Part shown: piece after piece, positions 16,237 through 25,016 of the stretch
Numbering within the stretch: the stretch's first letter is position 1
How the letters are laid out: each line of letters begins with the position of its first letter
DNA from: an uncultured SAR86 cluster bacterium
GTDB taxonomy: Bacteria > Pseudomonadota > Gammaproteobacteria > Magnimaribacterales > D2472
NCBI GenBank assembly: GCA_902515775.1
Contig: CABXVU010000014.1
Coordinates: 1-33,547, forward strand
DNA: 33,547 bases
Reading direction: 5' to 3'
The notes under the pieces: generated by a model
Told to the model about the DNA's origin: nothing
Seen by the model: the letters and a program-made list of their open reading frames with translations, nothing else
The model's database searches: none
Made by a program: the position numbers and the translations under genes

Positions 16237-17120
16237 TTTCGTATTATAGGCAATGAATGCTCAGTAGTGTGAAGGTTTATACCTAACTCATGCTGAATTA
16301 ATTTATTGCTGATCTCAAAGTTGCCATAGAGCCTTGCAAATAAACTACTTAAAAATGGTACATATAATAAAATTTTGGAAATAGATAATGGGATTACATA
16401 AGGCTTTTTTTGAGTGTAAACTCCTAACAACTTGTTCAAAGAAATAGATTTACTGTCTGACAAATTGTATAACTTGTTTGTTTTAAATAAATCATTATTC
16501 TCTAAAATTTTTTGGATTGTTGTAACTAAATTGTTAATTGAAAGAAAGCTTCTCTTATTTATTTCGCCAAAAGCTAATGAAAAGATTGGAATTTTTTTTG
16601 AAATACTCAATAATTTTGCCAGGCCTGATGAAGAGTTGATGTTTAGTACTGGCGGAAGCCTTAGGATGATTGAATTAATTCCAGAATTTTCAGATTCTAA
16701 TTGAATAATCTTTTCACATTCCAATTTCGCCTTTGCATAAAAAGAACTGGGATTTGGCGATGTACTCTCTTTAAATATAATTTTTGATTTAATTTCTGGC
16801 TCTCCATAAACTTTGCATGTGCTAAAAAAAATTAAGTTTTTACAGTTTATTAATCTCATTAATCTTAGAATATCTCTAGAAATAGCAACTTCATCATTAA
16901 AATTTGATTTTCCTAAATTAGAATTAATTGATGCTGCATGAATAAATATATCAACACTTATATTGATAGAGTTTGTATATAAATCTTCGTAAGAAAAAAT
17001 TTTTTTTCCATCAGATTCAAGAGATTTTGAAATTCTGTAAATATTGCAGCCAAGTTTTTCTAGGCTTGGTATAAGTTCCTTAGCTAAAGAGCCATTTGAA
17101 CCACTAAAAGCAATATTCAT
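16233..17120 (-). CDS. NAD-dependent epimerase/4-reductase, WbpV-like
   Basis: 295 residues. Extended SDR: the nucleotide loop is FSGSNGSLAKEL, where the last Gly is Ala as in many reductases. The core is FFSTCKVYG (S100) and FYAKAKLECEK (Y128, K132). In O-antigen loci such genes next to WbpM reduce the 4-keto intermediate to UDP-FucNAc or UDP-QuiNAc; that role is inferred from the 4-nt overlap with the dehydratase gene. The ATG at 17120 is preferred over a TTG one codon upstream. No ribosome site is visible. The gene diverges from the phosphoglycosyl transferase across about 37 bases, which hold a minus-strand TATAAT close to both starts. It is the first gene of the long minus-strand cluster. 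Confidence 0.85.
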   Translation of the reverse strand: MNIAFSGSNGSLAKELIPSLEKLGCNIYRISKSLESDGKKIFSYEDLYTNSINISVDIFIHAASINSNLGKSNFNDEVAISRDILRLMRLINCKNLIFFSTCKVYGEPEIKSKIIFKESTSPNPSSFYAKAKLECEKIIQLESENSGINSIILRLPPVLNINSSSGLAKLLSISKKIPIFSLAFGEINKRSFLSINNLVTTIQKILENNDLFKTNKLYNLSDSKSISLNKLLGVYTQKKPYVIPLSISKILLYVPFLSSLFARLYGNFEISNKLIQHELGINLHTTEHSLPIIRK

Positions 17121-17157
17121 CAAGATAGTTTAGAATGTATTTCTTTTATTATAAGTC

Positions 17158-17736
17158 ATGATGCGTCAATCAATTAAATATATAATTTGTATCATTGGTT
17201 TAATTGTTATTATGCCAGTTCTGATTTTAATGTCGGCTTTCATTTTTTTTGAGGACGGGCTTCCAATAATCTATAAACAGGCTCGCCTTGGTATTCATAA
17301 GAATGAATTTACAATTTACAAACTAAGAACAATGAAAAATGAAGCGCCTCAGATAGCTACTCACGAAGTACCAAACTCATACTTTTTATTTTTCGGAAAA
17401 TTTATTAGAAAATCAAAATTAGATGAATTTCCTCAACTTTATAATATCTTAATAGGTGATCTGAATTTTGTTGGTCCAAGGCCCGGTATAGCCTCTATAA
17501 AGGAACTAATTCATGAAAGAGAAAAAAACAATATATACTCATTGAAACCAGGTATAACTGGAATGGCTCAGATACTTGGCTATGATATGAGCGATCCTGT
17601 TGAACTTGCAAAAATTGATAAGATTTATATGGATAATCAATCAACAAAACTAAATCTAATAATTTTATTAGCTACTTTTTTCAAGTATCCTCAAAATTAT
17701 ATCTGTAAAAAATATGGATTAAAAAAAAATGTTTAA
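17158..17736 (+). CDS. PglC-like monotopic phosphoglycosyl transferase (initiating sugar transferase)
   Basis: 192 residues, the length of the minimal PglC-type catalytic core without the WbaP membrane extension. One hydrophobic re-entrant segment (IKYIICIIGLIVIMPVLILM, with the helix-breaking Pro) precedes the catalytic domain. YKQARLG and FTIYKLRTMK match the family. The catalytic dyad is in KLDEFPQL (D89-E90), followed by FVGPRPG. It transfers a sugar-1-phosphate from UDP-sugar to undecaprenyl phosphate to start a glycan repeat. Given the flanking WbpM- and WbpV-like genes, a 6-deoxy-HexNAc is the expected first sugar (inference). The stop overlaps the TerB-like gene by 8 nt. Confidence 0.92.
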   Translation: MMRQSIKYIICIIGLIVIMPVLILMSAFIFFEDGLPIIYKQARLGIHKNEFTIYKLRTMKNEAPQIATHEVPNSYFLFFGKFIRKSKLDEFPQLYNILIGDLNFVGPRPGIASIKELIHEREKNNIYSLKPGITGMAQILGYDMSDPVELAKIDKIYMDNQSTKLNLIILLATFFKYPQNYICKKYGLKKNV

Positions 17737-18151
17737 GAATCTTTTCAAGTCAAATAGTAAAACATTAGAAGAAATCAATACTCATGAAGTAGACGTTGCA
17801 CTGAGACTTATGTTTGAAATTGCTATCAGTGATGGAACGCTAGATAAAAAAGAATTAATCTTGATTAAGCAAAGAGCTAATAAAATTACCTCAAGTGATT
17901 TAAAGATATCAAATCTTATTAAGAAAATAATTGACGAAACAGAAAACTCAGTTTCCTTATATGAAACGGTTACTAAAGTAAATAATTCGTATACAAAAGA
18001 TGAGAAAATTGATTTGTTAAAAACATTATGGGAAATTGTTGCTGCAGATTCTTTGATTGATCCCTATGAGGAAAACTTATATTTTAAAATTGCTGAGCTT
18101 ATCAAGATTAAAAGATCTTTGGCAAACCAAATCAAGCACATCAAACCTTAG
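17729..18151 (+). CDS. TerB-like helical protein
   Basis: 140 residues, all-helical. Two repeats typical of the TerB/DjlA-N fold are visible: LRLMFEIAISDGTLDKKEL and LLKTLWEIVAADSLIDPYE, each with an acidic D-G/S-x-[LI]-D loop that may bind metal. The family is named after tellurite resistance but acts broadly in stress and membrane-associated complexes; no precise role can be given. The 8-nt overlap with the phosphoglycosyl transferase suggests co-expression. The stop codon overlaps that of the DUF3604 gene on the other strand by 4 bases. Confidence 0.75.
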   Translation: MFKNLFKSNSKTLEEINTHEVDVALRLMFEIAISDGTLDKKELILIKQRANKITSSDLKISNLIKKIIDETENSVSLYETVTKVNNSYTKDEKIDLLKTLWEIVAADSLIDPYEENLYFKIAELIKIKRSLANQIKHIKP

Positions 18152-20310
18152 GGCTTATTTACATATATTGGTGATGACCATGCCCGCTCGTTAACCGGAG
18201 TCAAACAATCATCATTAAAATCAGTTCTAAAACTACCTTTGCAAAGTTTAAATTCCTCTCTTTCCGATATGGATGATCCATTGATTGCTGGAGTCGTCTC
18301 TTGAATAGCTCTTACATAATAAACACTATCTCGAGAAAAATTTTGGTCCTCAAATTCGGCAAAACACTCACCTGTTCCAACGCATGGAATTTTCATCCAT
18401 GGATCTTGGATTAATGGTTTTATAGATTCGCCAGCATAAGTTTGTGGAGTAATTTTAATAACTTCTATATGTTCTAGAATATGTCTCTCATTAAGTGGGT
18501 TGTAGCATTCTCCAGCACATAGATACTCTAGTCTATCTGGTGAAAGTGCATCCACTGATTCATCAGAACAACCATTATCTTGTTTTAAACTCCCAGCAGC
18601 TCGAACTACAAATCTTGGATTTTGACTCATTACAATTTGGGATCCCATTGGAACCTTACCCTCAGGGGAATTTATTAGATCAAACCATAACAGTATTCTT
18701 GGTCCACTTGTTCCATATACATTTTTGTTTTTTAAGGCAGTCCAAATTGCATCTTTACCTCTTCCATCTGAATGAACTGCCAAAATTCCTCCAGGGTAAA
18801 CAAAACTTGAGACCCTTTCACTATCAGGCTGACTTTCACCTGGGATAATTTTAGGAATTTCTGGAAAATTAGGATCCTGAGCTTTATATTGATATTCCCA
18901 CATTTTTGATTTAACTCCTGTCGCAAATGTCATTTTTCGTCTTTCGTATTGCTTATACCCCGTTCCAGGTCTTGCAGTATGATCATCTGTAGATGCTATG
19001 AATCCAAAGTTATACCTTTGAGGATTTTCTTCAGACTGCTCAAAATTTGAGATTGCTAATGCGTATTGAGCAGATTGTTTTGGTCTGTAATTAAATGCTG
19101 GCTTAAAGCAATCTGTGCATTGATCACAACTTAGCCATTCCTCAGGCTTAGCCTCTGGAAAAACCATACTAGTATATGGGCCTCCAGCTAAAGTATATTT
19201 TTTTGCTAGCTCTACTCTAGCGCTGCATTCTTCTTCAGAGAGCCCCTCACAGCGCTTTTTTTGCATTTCTCCTGCTTGCCAACAACATGGTAAAAAGTCA
19301 TCGGTTGGCTCGGGACAAATCATTTCATCATCTTGTAGAAAATTTGCTGATGCAATATCTCTATATTCCTCACTATTGCCGTGGCCCGACATTATTTCTA
19401 ACAATATTTGCTTATCTGGATCATGACCTTCTGCATTTAAACGACTATCCCAAGAAGTTCCTAATGGAACATGGAAGCCCCAAGACTGTCCATGTGGAAT
19501 GACAATGCTGTCATAATTCCATTCGTCGAGTTTAGAAAAAAGTTCTTTGGGCGAACTTGCATACTCATAACAATCTAAAGGTAATTCTGTTGATGTAACT
19601 CCTGCTTCACAATAAGGAATGTTCCTAACCTCGTTCAAGAGCCATTTCAAATCTGAATAGCGTTTAAAATTGAAGATGTCTAACCATCTGGCACCCACAG
19701 CTTGCTCAGTAGTATCAAAGACTCCTAAACCAGAGTTTGGAGTTCGTGCGCCAATTGGCCTTGCGGGCAAGTTATATATGTCCTTGAAGATTACATTTCT
19801 ATGACCCCAATGATTTTCTTTCGTCGTACCAATTTGTGTCCATTCCCAACCAGGAAAAACAACCAAATCATTCGTTATGGGATCATCATTTGAAATATTG
19901 CATTGTTCAACAATCTTGTTTTGCTGACGCCAATGTTCAGGTGTTAGGCCTTCAGCATGATCATTGAAACTAAAAAAATCTAAATTTGCACAATAGCGCG
20001 CAAAATCACATGCCATTGAACTATCGTGCACACCCTGAAGTCCCATCATTGGTAATTCTAAAGTGAATGCATCTATTGAATAAGTTGTATGAACATGCAA
20101 ATCTCCAAATAATATTTGTGATGAATCACTTGAATCCTCCCCAAACAATGCATCTTTTGTCCTAAAAAAATTTAAGTCTTGTTTATAAATAGATTCGCTA
20201 GATCGGGGAGCGCCCTCAATCTTTCCTGGATCAACATCAGAACCGCAGCCAAGAAGGAACATTAGACCAAAAAACGTTAGAAGTATTTTTTTAGACGATG
20301 AGACCATCAT
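18148..20310 (-). CDS. DUF3604 lipoprotein, PHP-like metal-dependent hydrolase candidate
   Basis: 720 residues. Lipoprotein signal with lipobox FLLGC (C22). The DUF3604 core begins GDLHVHTTYSID (H72, H74), then FFSFNDHAEG (D117, H118) and VVFPGWEWTQ. These recall the metal ligands of the PHP hydrolase superfamily. Further conserved-looking features are IVIPHGQSWG, EIMSGHGNSE, IASTDDHTARPGTGYK and YGTSGPRILLWF. Several Cys pairs (CDQCTDCF, CPEPTDDFLPCC) suggest disulphides in the periplasm. Function is unknown in the literature I know. The ATG overlaps the stop of the upstream esterase lipoprotein (TAATG), and a second esterase lies before that, so an ester- or phosphoester-processing module is plausible. 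Confidence 0.85.
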   Translation of the reverse strand: MMVSSSKKILLTFFGLMFLLGCGSDVDPGKIEGAPRSSESIYKQDLNFFRTKDALFGEDSSDSSQILFGDLHVHTTYSIDAFTLELPMMGLQGVHDSSMACDFARYCANLDFFSFNDHAEGLTPEHWRQQNKIVEQCNISNDDPITNDLVVFPGWEWTQIGTTKENHWGHRNVIFKDIYNLPARPIGARTPNSGLGVFDTTEQAVGARWLDIFNFKRYSDLKWLLNEVRNIPYCEAGVTSTELPLDCYEYASSPKELFSKLDEWNYDSIVIPHGQSWGFHVPLGTSWDSRLNAEGHDPDKQILLEIMSGHGNSEEYRDIASANFLQDDEMICPEPTDDFLPCCWQAGEMQKKRCEGLSEEECSARVELAKKYTLAGGPYTSMVFPEAKPEEWLSCDQCTDCFKPAFNYRPKQSAQYALAISNFEQSEENPQRYNFGFIASTDDHTARPGTGYKQYERRKMTFATGVKSKMWEYQYKAQDPNFPEIPKIIPGESQPDSERVSSFVYPGGILAVHSDGRGKDAIWTALKNKNVYGTSGPRILLWFDLINSPEGKVPMGSQIVMSQNPRFVVRAAGSLKQDNGCSDESVDALSPDRLEYLCAGECYNPLNERHILEHIEVIKITPQTYAGESIKPLIQDPWMKIPCVGTGECFAEFEDQNFSRDSVYYVRAIQETTPAINGSSISEREEFKLCKGSFRTDFNDDCLTPVNERAWSSPIYVNKP

Positions 20311-22151
20311 TAAAAGACACTGGCTGAACCATATTCTTCAACTAAATCAGTTTCAATTTTTTTTCTTTCTTTGTACATATCAAATTGCTTACAAACACCA
20401 TTATTCCATTCCAAAAACTCTTCATCCATTCTATCTCCAATATTAAAAAATGTTTCTTCAGCTAAGAGACATTTTTCTAAAAGATTTCCCGTTGGGGATA
20501 CTCTGAGATTACCTAAAATAAATTCAAGTGATAGCATCTCTCTATCTATAGATAAATATTCATCAGAATCAAGTTTTAGAAATTTTCTATTTTCAGAATC
20601 AAAGTTTTCCCACTCAACACCTTTTCCTGTTTTTGGAACACCTGTTTTTGCAAAAGTTGCCCAAGCATTCATCATCGTATCTTGCATTTGATTTCGGAGT
20701 TCTCCCTTTGGATACACAAATCTTCCTATTGGACCAAACTTAAAATCTCCAGTAACAAATGAAATCTCAATACCATGAGCGGACCCAATAAGACTAGAAA
20801 AATCTGCAAAAAAAGACTGTGCTTGATCATCCCAATCAAATCTATAGGCATAAAGAGAGTTATTCCCAGACTTCTCTAAATCCATTAAAGGCTCATCAAC
20901 ACCTCTTAATTTCCAACCCTGCGAGCGAGTTTTCACCCAGAGTCTATACAAATCCTCTCTTTTGAATTTAATTTTTGGTAAAGGAACAAGTTTAGTAAAA
21001 GGGTAAGAAGCATTCACAAAGTATCTATTTGTAGCAAGCCAAAGAGAAAGTTCGTCTTGATTTGATCCAGCAATAACTGGAATATTATTTTTCTTTTTAG
21101 CAGCCGCTAATCCTGCGCTGACGCCATCAATGTGCACTACGATACCGTCTCTAGTAAGAATAGGCAGCCGATCATATGTATCTTTAGAAATTTGTTTATA
21201 TGTTTCTAAAAGAGCCTTTCCATCAATTGATCTTAAATATCTTTGAAAATCTTCACCATACTTTTGCCGATTGCCAAGAAATAGATTCTTTATAGACTCA
21301 TATCCTGACAAATCATAACTGGATAACACTTTATCAGAAGCTAATTTATTACTAGGTATTGCTTTTTGATCCGTCCCGTATGCCTCCTCAACACTAAAGC
21401 TTGTTGTATATCCTGACTGAGAAATTGCTTTATGAAATAGTCCATCAGCTAAAGGTGAGGCAAGCAATGAAAGGACATTATGACCTCCAGCAGACTCACC
21501 AAAGATTGTTATGTTATCTGGATCCCCGCCAAAATTTTGAATATTCTGTTGAACCCATTTTAAAGCCTCAATTATATCCAAAGTTCCAAAATTAGATGTT
21601 TTATCAAGTCCATTTTGCAGTCCTTGAATTGCTGGATGCGTAAACCAACCCAAAGGACCTAAACGATAATTAATTGTTACGACGAGCACTTGATGTCTTC
21701 GGATCAACTCAGAGAAATCATAGTAGTCTTTAATGCCTGAAGTATTAGCACCTCCATGTATCCAAAACATAACGGGCAATCTTCTATTTAAATTGTTAAC
21801 AGGTGCTTTTATATCTAAATACAAACAATCCTCTTGACCAACAATACCTTTACCTTGAATACCCGCATAAATGCTCGCTTCTTGCAAACAACCGTTCCCG
21901 TCTTGGGGTTGAATGGCCAAGTTTGGCGCAATTAACGGTCTGGGTGCTTTCCAACGCAAATCTCCTTCAGGGGGAATCGCATAAGGAATATCTTCCCATG
22001 AAATTACGTTTTGTTTTAATGTACCTTGAGTAACACCTGATGAGGTTGCGATAGATAGAAAGTTATTTTCTTGAATAGGACTTAAACATGATCCTAAAAT
22101 TATAAGGCAAGAAAAAATTATTAAATTTCTAAAAATTAAGTTTGGATTCAT
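20310..22151 (-). CDS. Type B carboxylesterase, lipoprotein
   Basis: 613 residues. Signal sequence with lipobox LGSC (C22), so exported and lipidated. The alpha/beta-hydrolase core matches carboxylesterase/para-nitrobenzyl esterase/cholinesterase: oxyanion region FWIHGGANTSG, nucleophile elbow GESAGG (S220) and the His region GSAHGIEISFV. EDCLYLDI is the family B signature 2. It hydrolyses carboxylic esters; the substrate is unknown. A charged C-terminal tail follows the domain. It shares overlaps with both neighbours: 1 nt with the DUF3604 gene and 23 nt with the second esterase gene, indicating one transcript. Confidence 0.9.
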   Translation of the reverse strand: MNPNLIFRNLIIFSCLIILGSCLSPIQENNFLSIATSSGVTQGTLKQNVISWEDIPYAIPPEGDLRWKAPRPLIAPNLAIQPQDGNGCLQEASIYAGIQGKGIVGQEDCLYLDIKAPVNNLNRRLPVMFWIHGGANTSGIKDYYDFSELIRRHQVLVVTINYRLGPLGWFTHPAIQGLQNGLDKTSNFGTLDIIEALKWVQQNIQNFGGDPDNITIFGESAGGHNVLSLLASPLADGLFHKAISQSGYTTSFSVEEAYGTDQKAIPSNKLASDKVLSSYDLSGYESIKNLFLGNRQKYGEDFQRYLRSIDGKALLETYKQISKDTYDRLPILTRDGIVVHIDGVSAGLAAAKKKNNIPVIAGSNQDELSLWLATNRYFVNASYPFTKLVPLPKIKFKREDLYRLWVKTRSQGWKLRGVDEPLMDLEKSGNNSLYAYRFDWDDQAQSFFADFSSLIGSAHGIEISFVTGDFKFGPIGRFVYPKGELRNQMQDTMMNAWATFAKTGVPKTGKGVEWENFDSENRKFLKLDSDEYLSIDREMLSLEFILGNLRVSPTGNLLEKCLLAEETFFNIGDRMDEEFLEWNNGVCKQFDMYKERKKIETDLVEEYGSASVF

Positions 22152-23634
22152 TAAGTAATTTTATCCTATCTTTATTTTTAAATGTTTTAATTTTTGGAGC
22201 CGAATTTATGTATGTAATGGATGAATTATTTTCATATACTTTCCAATCCATTAAGTGAGATGATGGAGAACCGGTTTTCGCAAATTGACTCCATGAAAAT
22301 TGAAAAAAATTTGAAATTTCGTCACTATATTCAGAACAAAAATCTTTAAAAATTTTTTTATTTGCTGAACCAAAAACATATGGTAATTCGCTTGCATGAT
22401 AAGCACCTAATTTTCCATCAAGCAATGGACTAGGTTCATTAAAGTAATATCCGTAAGACTTATCTTGATGTTGCTCAAGGAGATTTAATGCATGCATCCC
22501 AAATGTCCAATCAGTCATTAAATTAGAAAGTGCATGCTTGTATTTATTTCCTTCCTGATTATCACCTAAGTCCCTTAAATATATATCTCCAATTTTTTTT
22601 ACAGCATCTCTTTTAAAGATCTTTTCTAATCTTTTATAAAAATTTTCTCTATTTAAATTTAGATAGTAAGGTTCAAACTCAGACCAGAGCCTATATTCAT
22701 CTGATGTAGTTCCGATGATTAATCTGATTGATGAGTTTTTAAAATTTTTAATAGGATCTAAGGCAAGAAAATTTCCATCTGCAATAGGAGCAAAGCCAAC
22801 CTCTGGGGAAAGCCAAACTCCATTAGTTATCATTGTATGCTTCATTTGAGAAGATATTTTAGTTATCTGTCGATGATCTAGATTATGTAAATCATTAATT
22901 TTGAATCCTCTTTCGTGTGCTGTTTTGATAAATAACTCACCCCATCTGTTACCTCTATCAATATCGAAATAAGCATTCATACCTCCACTTTGACATATGG
23001 CCTTAGAAAATGAGTCACCATTAGGACTTAAAGATAACTGCAAAGCAACACTCCATGCTCCAGCAGATTCTCCAAATAGAGTAATATTTTCTGGATTGCC
23101 GCCAAACTCATTAATATTTTCTTTTACCCATTCTATGGCTAACTGTTGATCCATTAAACCTTCATTACCAGTGGATTTAATTTGACCATTTGTTACCTCA
23201 TCCAACTTTAAAAAACCAAATGGGCCCAAACGATAATTGATTGTTACCAGCACAATTTCATGTAATGGCAGATAATCAAGATCATAAACAATTGAGTTAG
23301 ATGAGCCTGTAATATATGCTCCGCCATGAATCCAAATCATTACAGGCATATTCGCACTAACATCTTTTGAAGCTATATTTAATGAAAGACAATCTATTGA
23401 TTCCACTGGCATTGACGGATCTGATAAAAAAGATTCTTTGTAAATTGTTTGGGGTGCGCTAAAACCTCTATTTACAGCTTGAAGTGAGATTTCTGAATTA
23501 AGCCTTTCTGGAGGTAACCACTGAGTCTTATAAGTAAGGGTTTTTGCATAAGGAATACCATAGAATAAATTTATGTTGTTCTTTTTGATTCCAAAAAATT
23601 TTCCTGCTTTGCAGCTAACAGTTATATCAGTCAT
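22129..23634 (-). CDS. Type B carboxylesterase, cytoplasmic
   Basis: 501 residues. Same family as the neighbouring lipoprotein esterase but without signal peptide. Motifs: MIWIHGGAYITG (oxyanion hole), VTINYRLGPFGFL, nucleophile elbow GESAGA (S190), and the catalytic His in AYHASELPYVFG. IDCLSLNI corresponds to the family signature. The two esterases probably arose by duplication and now act in different compartments (inference). It is the first gene of the three-gene minus-strand unit and faces the HsaA-like flavoprotein gene across a 179-nt AT-rich divergent region. Confidence 0.9.
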   Translation of the reverse strand: MTDITVSCKAGKFFGIKKNNINLFYGIPYAKTLTYKTQWLPPERLNSEISLQAVNRGFSAPQTIYKESFLSDPSMPVESIDCLSLNIASKDVSANMPVMIWIHGGAYITGSSNSIVYDLDYLPLHEIVLVTINYRLGPFGFLKLDEVTNGQIKSTGNEGLMDQQLAIEWVKENINEFGGNPENITLFGESAGAWSVALQLSLSPNGDSFSKAICQSGGMNAYFDIDRGNRWGELFIKTAHERGFKINDLHNLDHRQITKISSQMKHTMITNGVWLSPEVGFAPIADGNFLALDPIKNFKNSSIRLIIGTTSDEYRLWSEFEPYYLNLNRENFYKRLEKIFKRDAVKKIGDIYLRDLGDNQEGNKYKHALSNLMTDWTFGMHALNLLEQHQDKSYGYYFNEPSPLLDGKLGAYHASELPYVFGSANKKIFKDFCSEYSDEISNFFQFSWSQFAKTGSPSSHLMDWKVYENNSSITYINSAPKIKTFKNKDRIKLLNESKLNF

Positions 23635-23771
23635 CAGGTCAGTATAATTGCATTATTAAAGTATTTATTTAGTATAAAAAATATATAAAAAAGAATTAAT
23701 ATTGATTTTTTTTAATTAATTCGTAAAATTTTGTATAAATAATTTGAATAATATAGTTGATTGAATAGAGA

Positions 23772-23792
23772 AATAGTGAAAACATCACTATT
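23772..23792. promoter_or_regulatory. 21-bp palindrome before the flavoprotein gene, operator candidate
   Basis: AATAGTGA (23772-23779) and TCACTATT (23785-23792) are perfect inverted repeats with a 5-nt spacer. They lie in the leader, 21 bases before the ATG at 23814 and upstream of the Shine-Dalgarno GAGGTG. Size and symmetry suit a dimeric regulator such as a TetR or GntR type. No regulator gene is adjacent. Confidence 0.45.
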
Positions 23793-23813
23793 AACTTACT
23801 TAAGAGGTGAATT

Positions 23814-25013
23814 ATGGCATTAGCAGTTGCAGTAGAAAGAACTAATATAGATCTTCACAATGAAATGATCAAGAGAGCTGAAGAACTTATTCCTGTTCTG
23901 AAAGAAAGATCTGAATCAGCAAATATAGATAGAAGAATTCCCAAAGAAACTATCCAGGACATGAAAGATGCTGGTTTTTTTAAAATTCTACAGCCTAAGC
24001 AATACGGTGGTTTTGAATTAGATCCTCATACATTTTCCGAAGTACAACTAAGAATCTCTCAAGGCTGTATGTCTACTGCGTGGGTTTTGGGTGTTATAGG
24101 TATCCATCCCTTTCAGCTTGCTTTGTATGATGATAAGGCTCAACAAGAGGTTTGGGGTGAAAATGATAACACTCTAGTATCGTCCTCATATGCTCCAATG
24201 GGTCAGGTCACTCCTGTTGATGGAGGTTTCAAGTTTTCTGGTCATTGGCAATGGTCTAGTGGCTCTGAGCATTGTGATTGGGCTTTGTTGGGTGGATTGA
24301 TATTTCCTCCAGAAGGTGGCGCTCCAGAATATAGGACTTTTCTTATCCCAAAAAGTGATTATGAAATTAAAGATACTTGGTACTCAATGGGTTTAAAAGC
24401 AACGGGTAGTCAAGATATACATGTGAATGATGTTTTCGTTCCAGAGTATCGAACTCATAAGCAGTCTGACGGGTTTAACCTTACTAATCCTGGATATGAA
24501 GTAAACAAGAACGATCTTTATAAAATCCCATGGGGACAGTTATTCGTTAGAGCAGTATCAACTCCGGCTATAGGAGCTACAAAAAAAATGCTTGAACTTT
24601 TTATTGACGGAGCTAATAACAAAGCCTCAAGTGATCCTTCTAAACTAGCTGGAGATACACATACTCAAACAATAGTTGCTGAAGCAGCTGCTAAGTTAGA
24701 TGCAATTGAAACAGTAATGTTCAGAAACTATGATGTGATGGTAGATAAAGCTGGTAATCAAGGTGGAATTCCTATGATTGATAGGGTGAAGTTCAGATAT
24801 GACGCATCTTTGGTTATAGAGAAATGTCTAGAAGTAGTTGATACATTATTCTCAAATGCTGGTGGCGGCGCGGTATTTGCAGGAAGCGATATCCAAAATA
24901 TTTTTCTTGACGTACATACATCTAGAGCTCACGTAGCAAATAATCCAGTAAGCTTTTCAAGAAATTATGGCGCGATGCAGCTTGGAGTTGAGAACACAGA
25001 TTATTTTGTATAA
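23814..25013 (+). CDS. Acyl-CoA dehydrogenase-fold flavoprotein, HsaA-like two-component monooxygenase oxygenase
   Basis: 399 residues. The fold is acyl-CoA dehydrogenase-like. The N-terminus (RRIPKETIQDMKDAGFFKILQ), QYGGFELDP and SGHWQWSSGSEHCDW resemble group D flavin-dependent monooxygenases such as HsaA (3-HSA hydroxylase of steroid degradation) rather than true acyl-CoA dehydrogenases. Such oxygenases use reduced FMN/FAD from a separate reductase, none of which is obvious here. The substrate is probably aromatic or polycyclic (inference). A strong ribosome site GAGGTG precedes the ATG, and a 21-bp palindrome lies just upstream. Its stop is 3 nt from that of the SDR gene on the other strand. 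Confidence 0.82.
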   Translation: MALAVAVERTNIDLHNEMIKRAEELIPVLKERSESANIDRRIPKETIQDMKDAGFFKILQPKQYGGFELDPHTFSEVQLRISQGCMSTAWVLGVIGIHPFQLALYDDKAQQEVWGENDNTLVSSSYAPMGQVTPVDGGFKFSGHWQWSSGSEHCDWALLGGLIFPPEGGAPEYRTFLIPKSDYEIKDTWYSMGLKATGSQDIHVNDVFVPEYRTHKQSDGFNLTNPGYEVNKNDLYKIPWGQLFVRAVSTPAIGATKKMLELFIDGANNKASSDPSKLAGDTHTQTIVAEAAAKLDAIETVMFRNYDVMVDKAGNQGGIPMIDRVKFRYDASLVIEKCLEVVDTLFSNAGGGAVFAGSDIQNIFLDVHTSRAHVANNPVSFSRNYGAMQLGVENTDYFV

Positions 25014-25016
25014 TAC

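Noticed and set aside
8411-17736. Integrated element or phage island
   Set aside because: No integrase, transposase, terminal repeats or attachment duplication is visible; the tRNA-Pro gene is distant and has no repeated 3' end that I can find.
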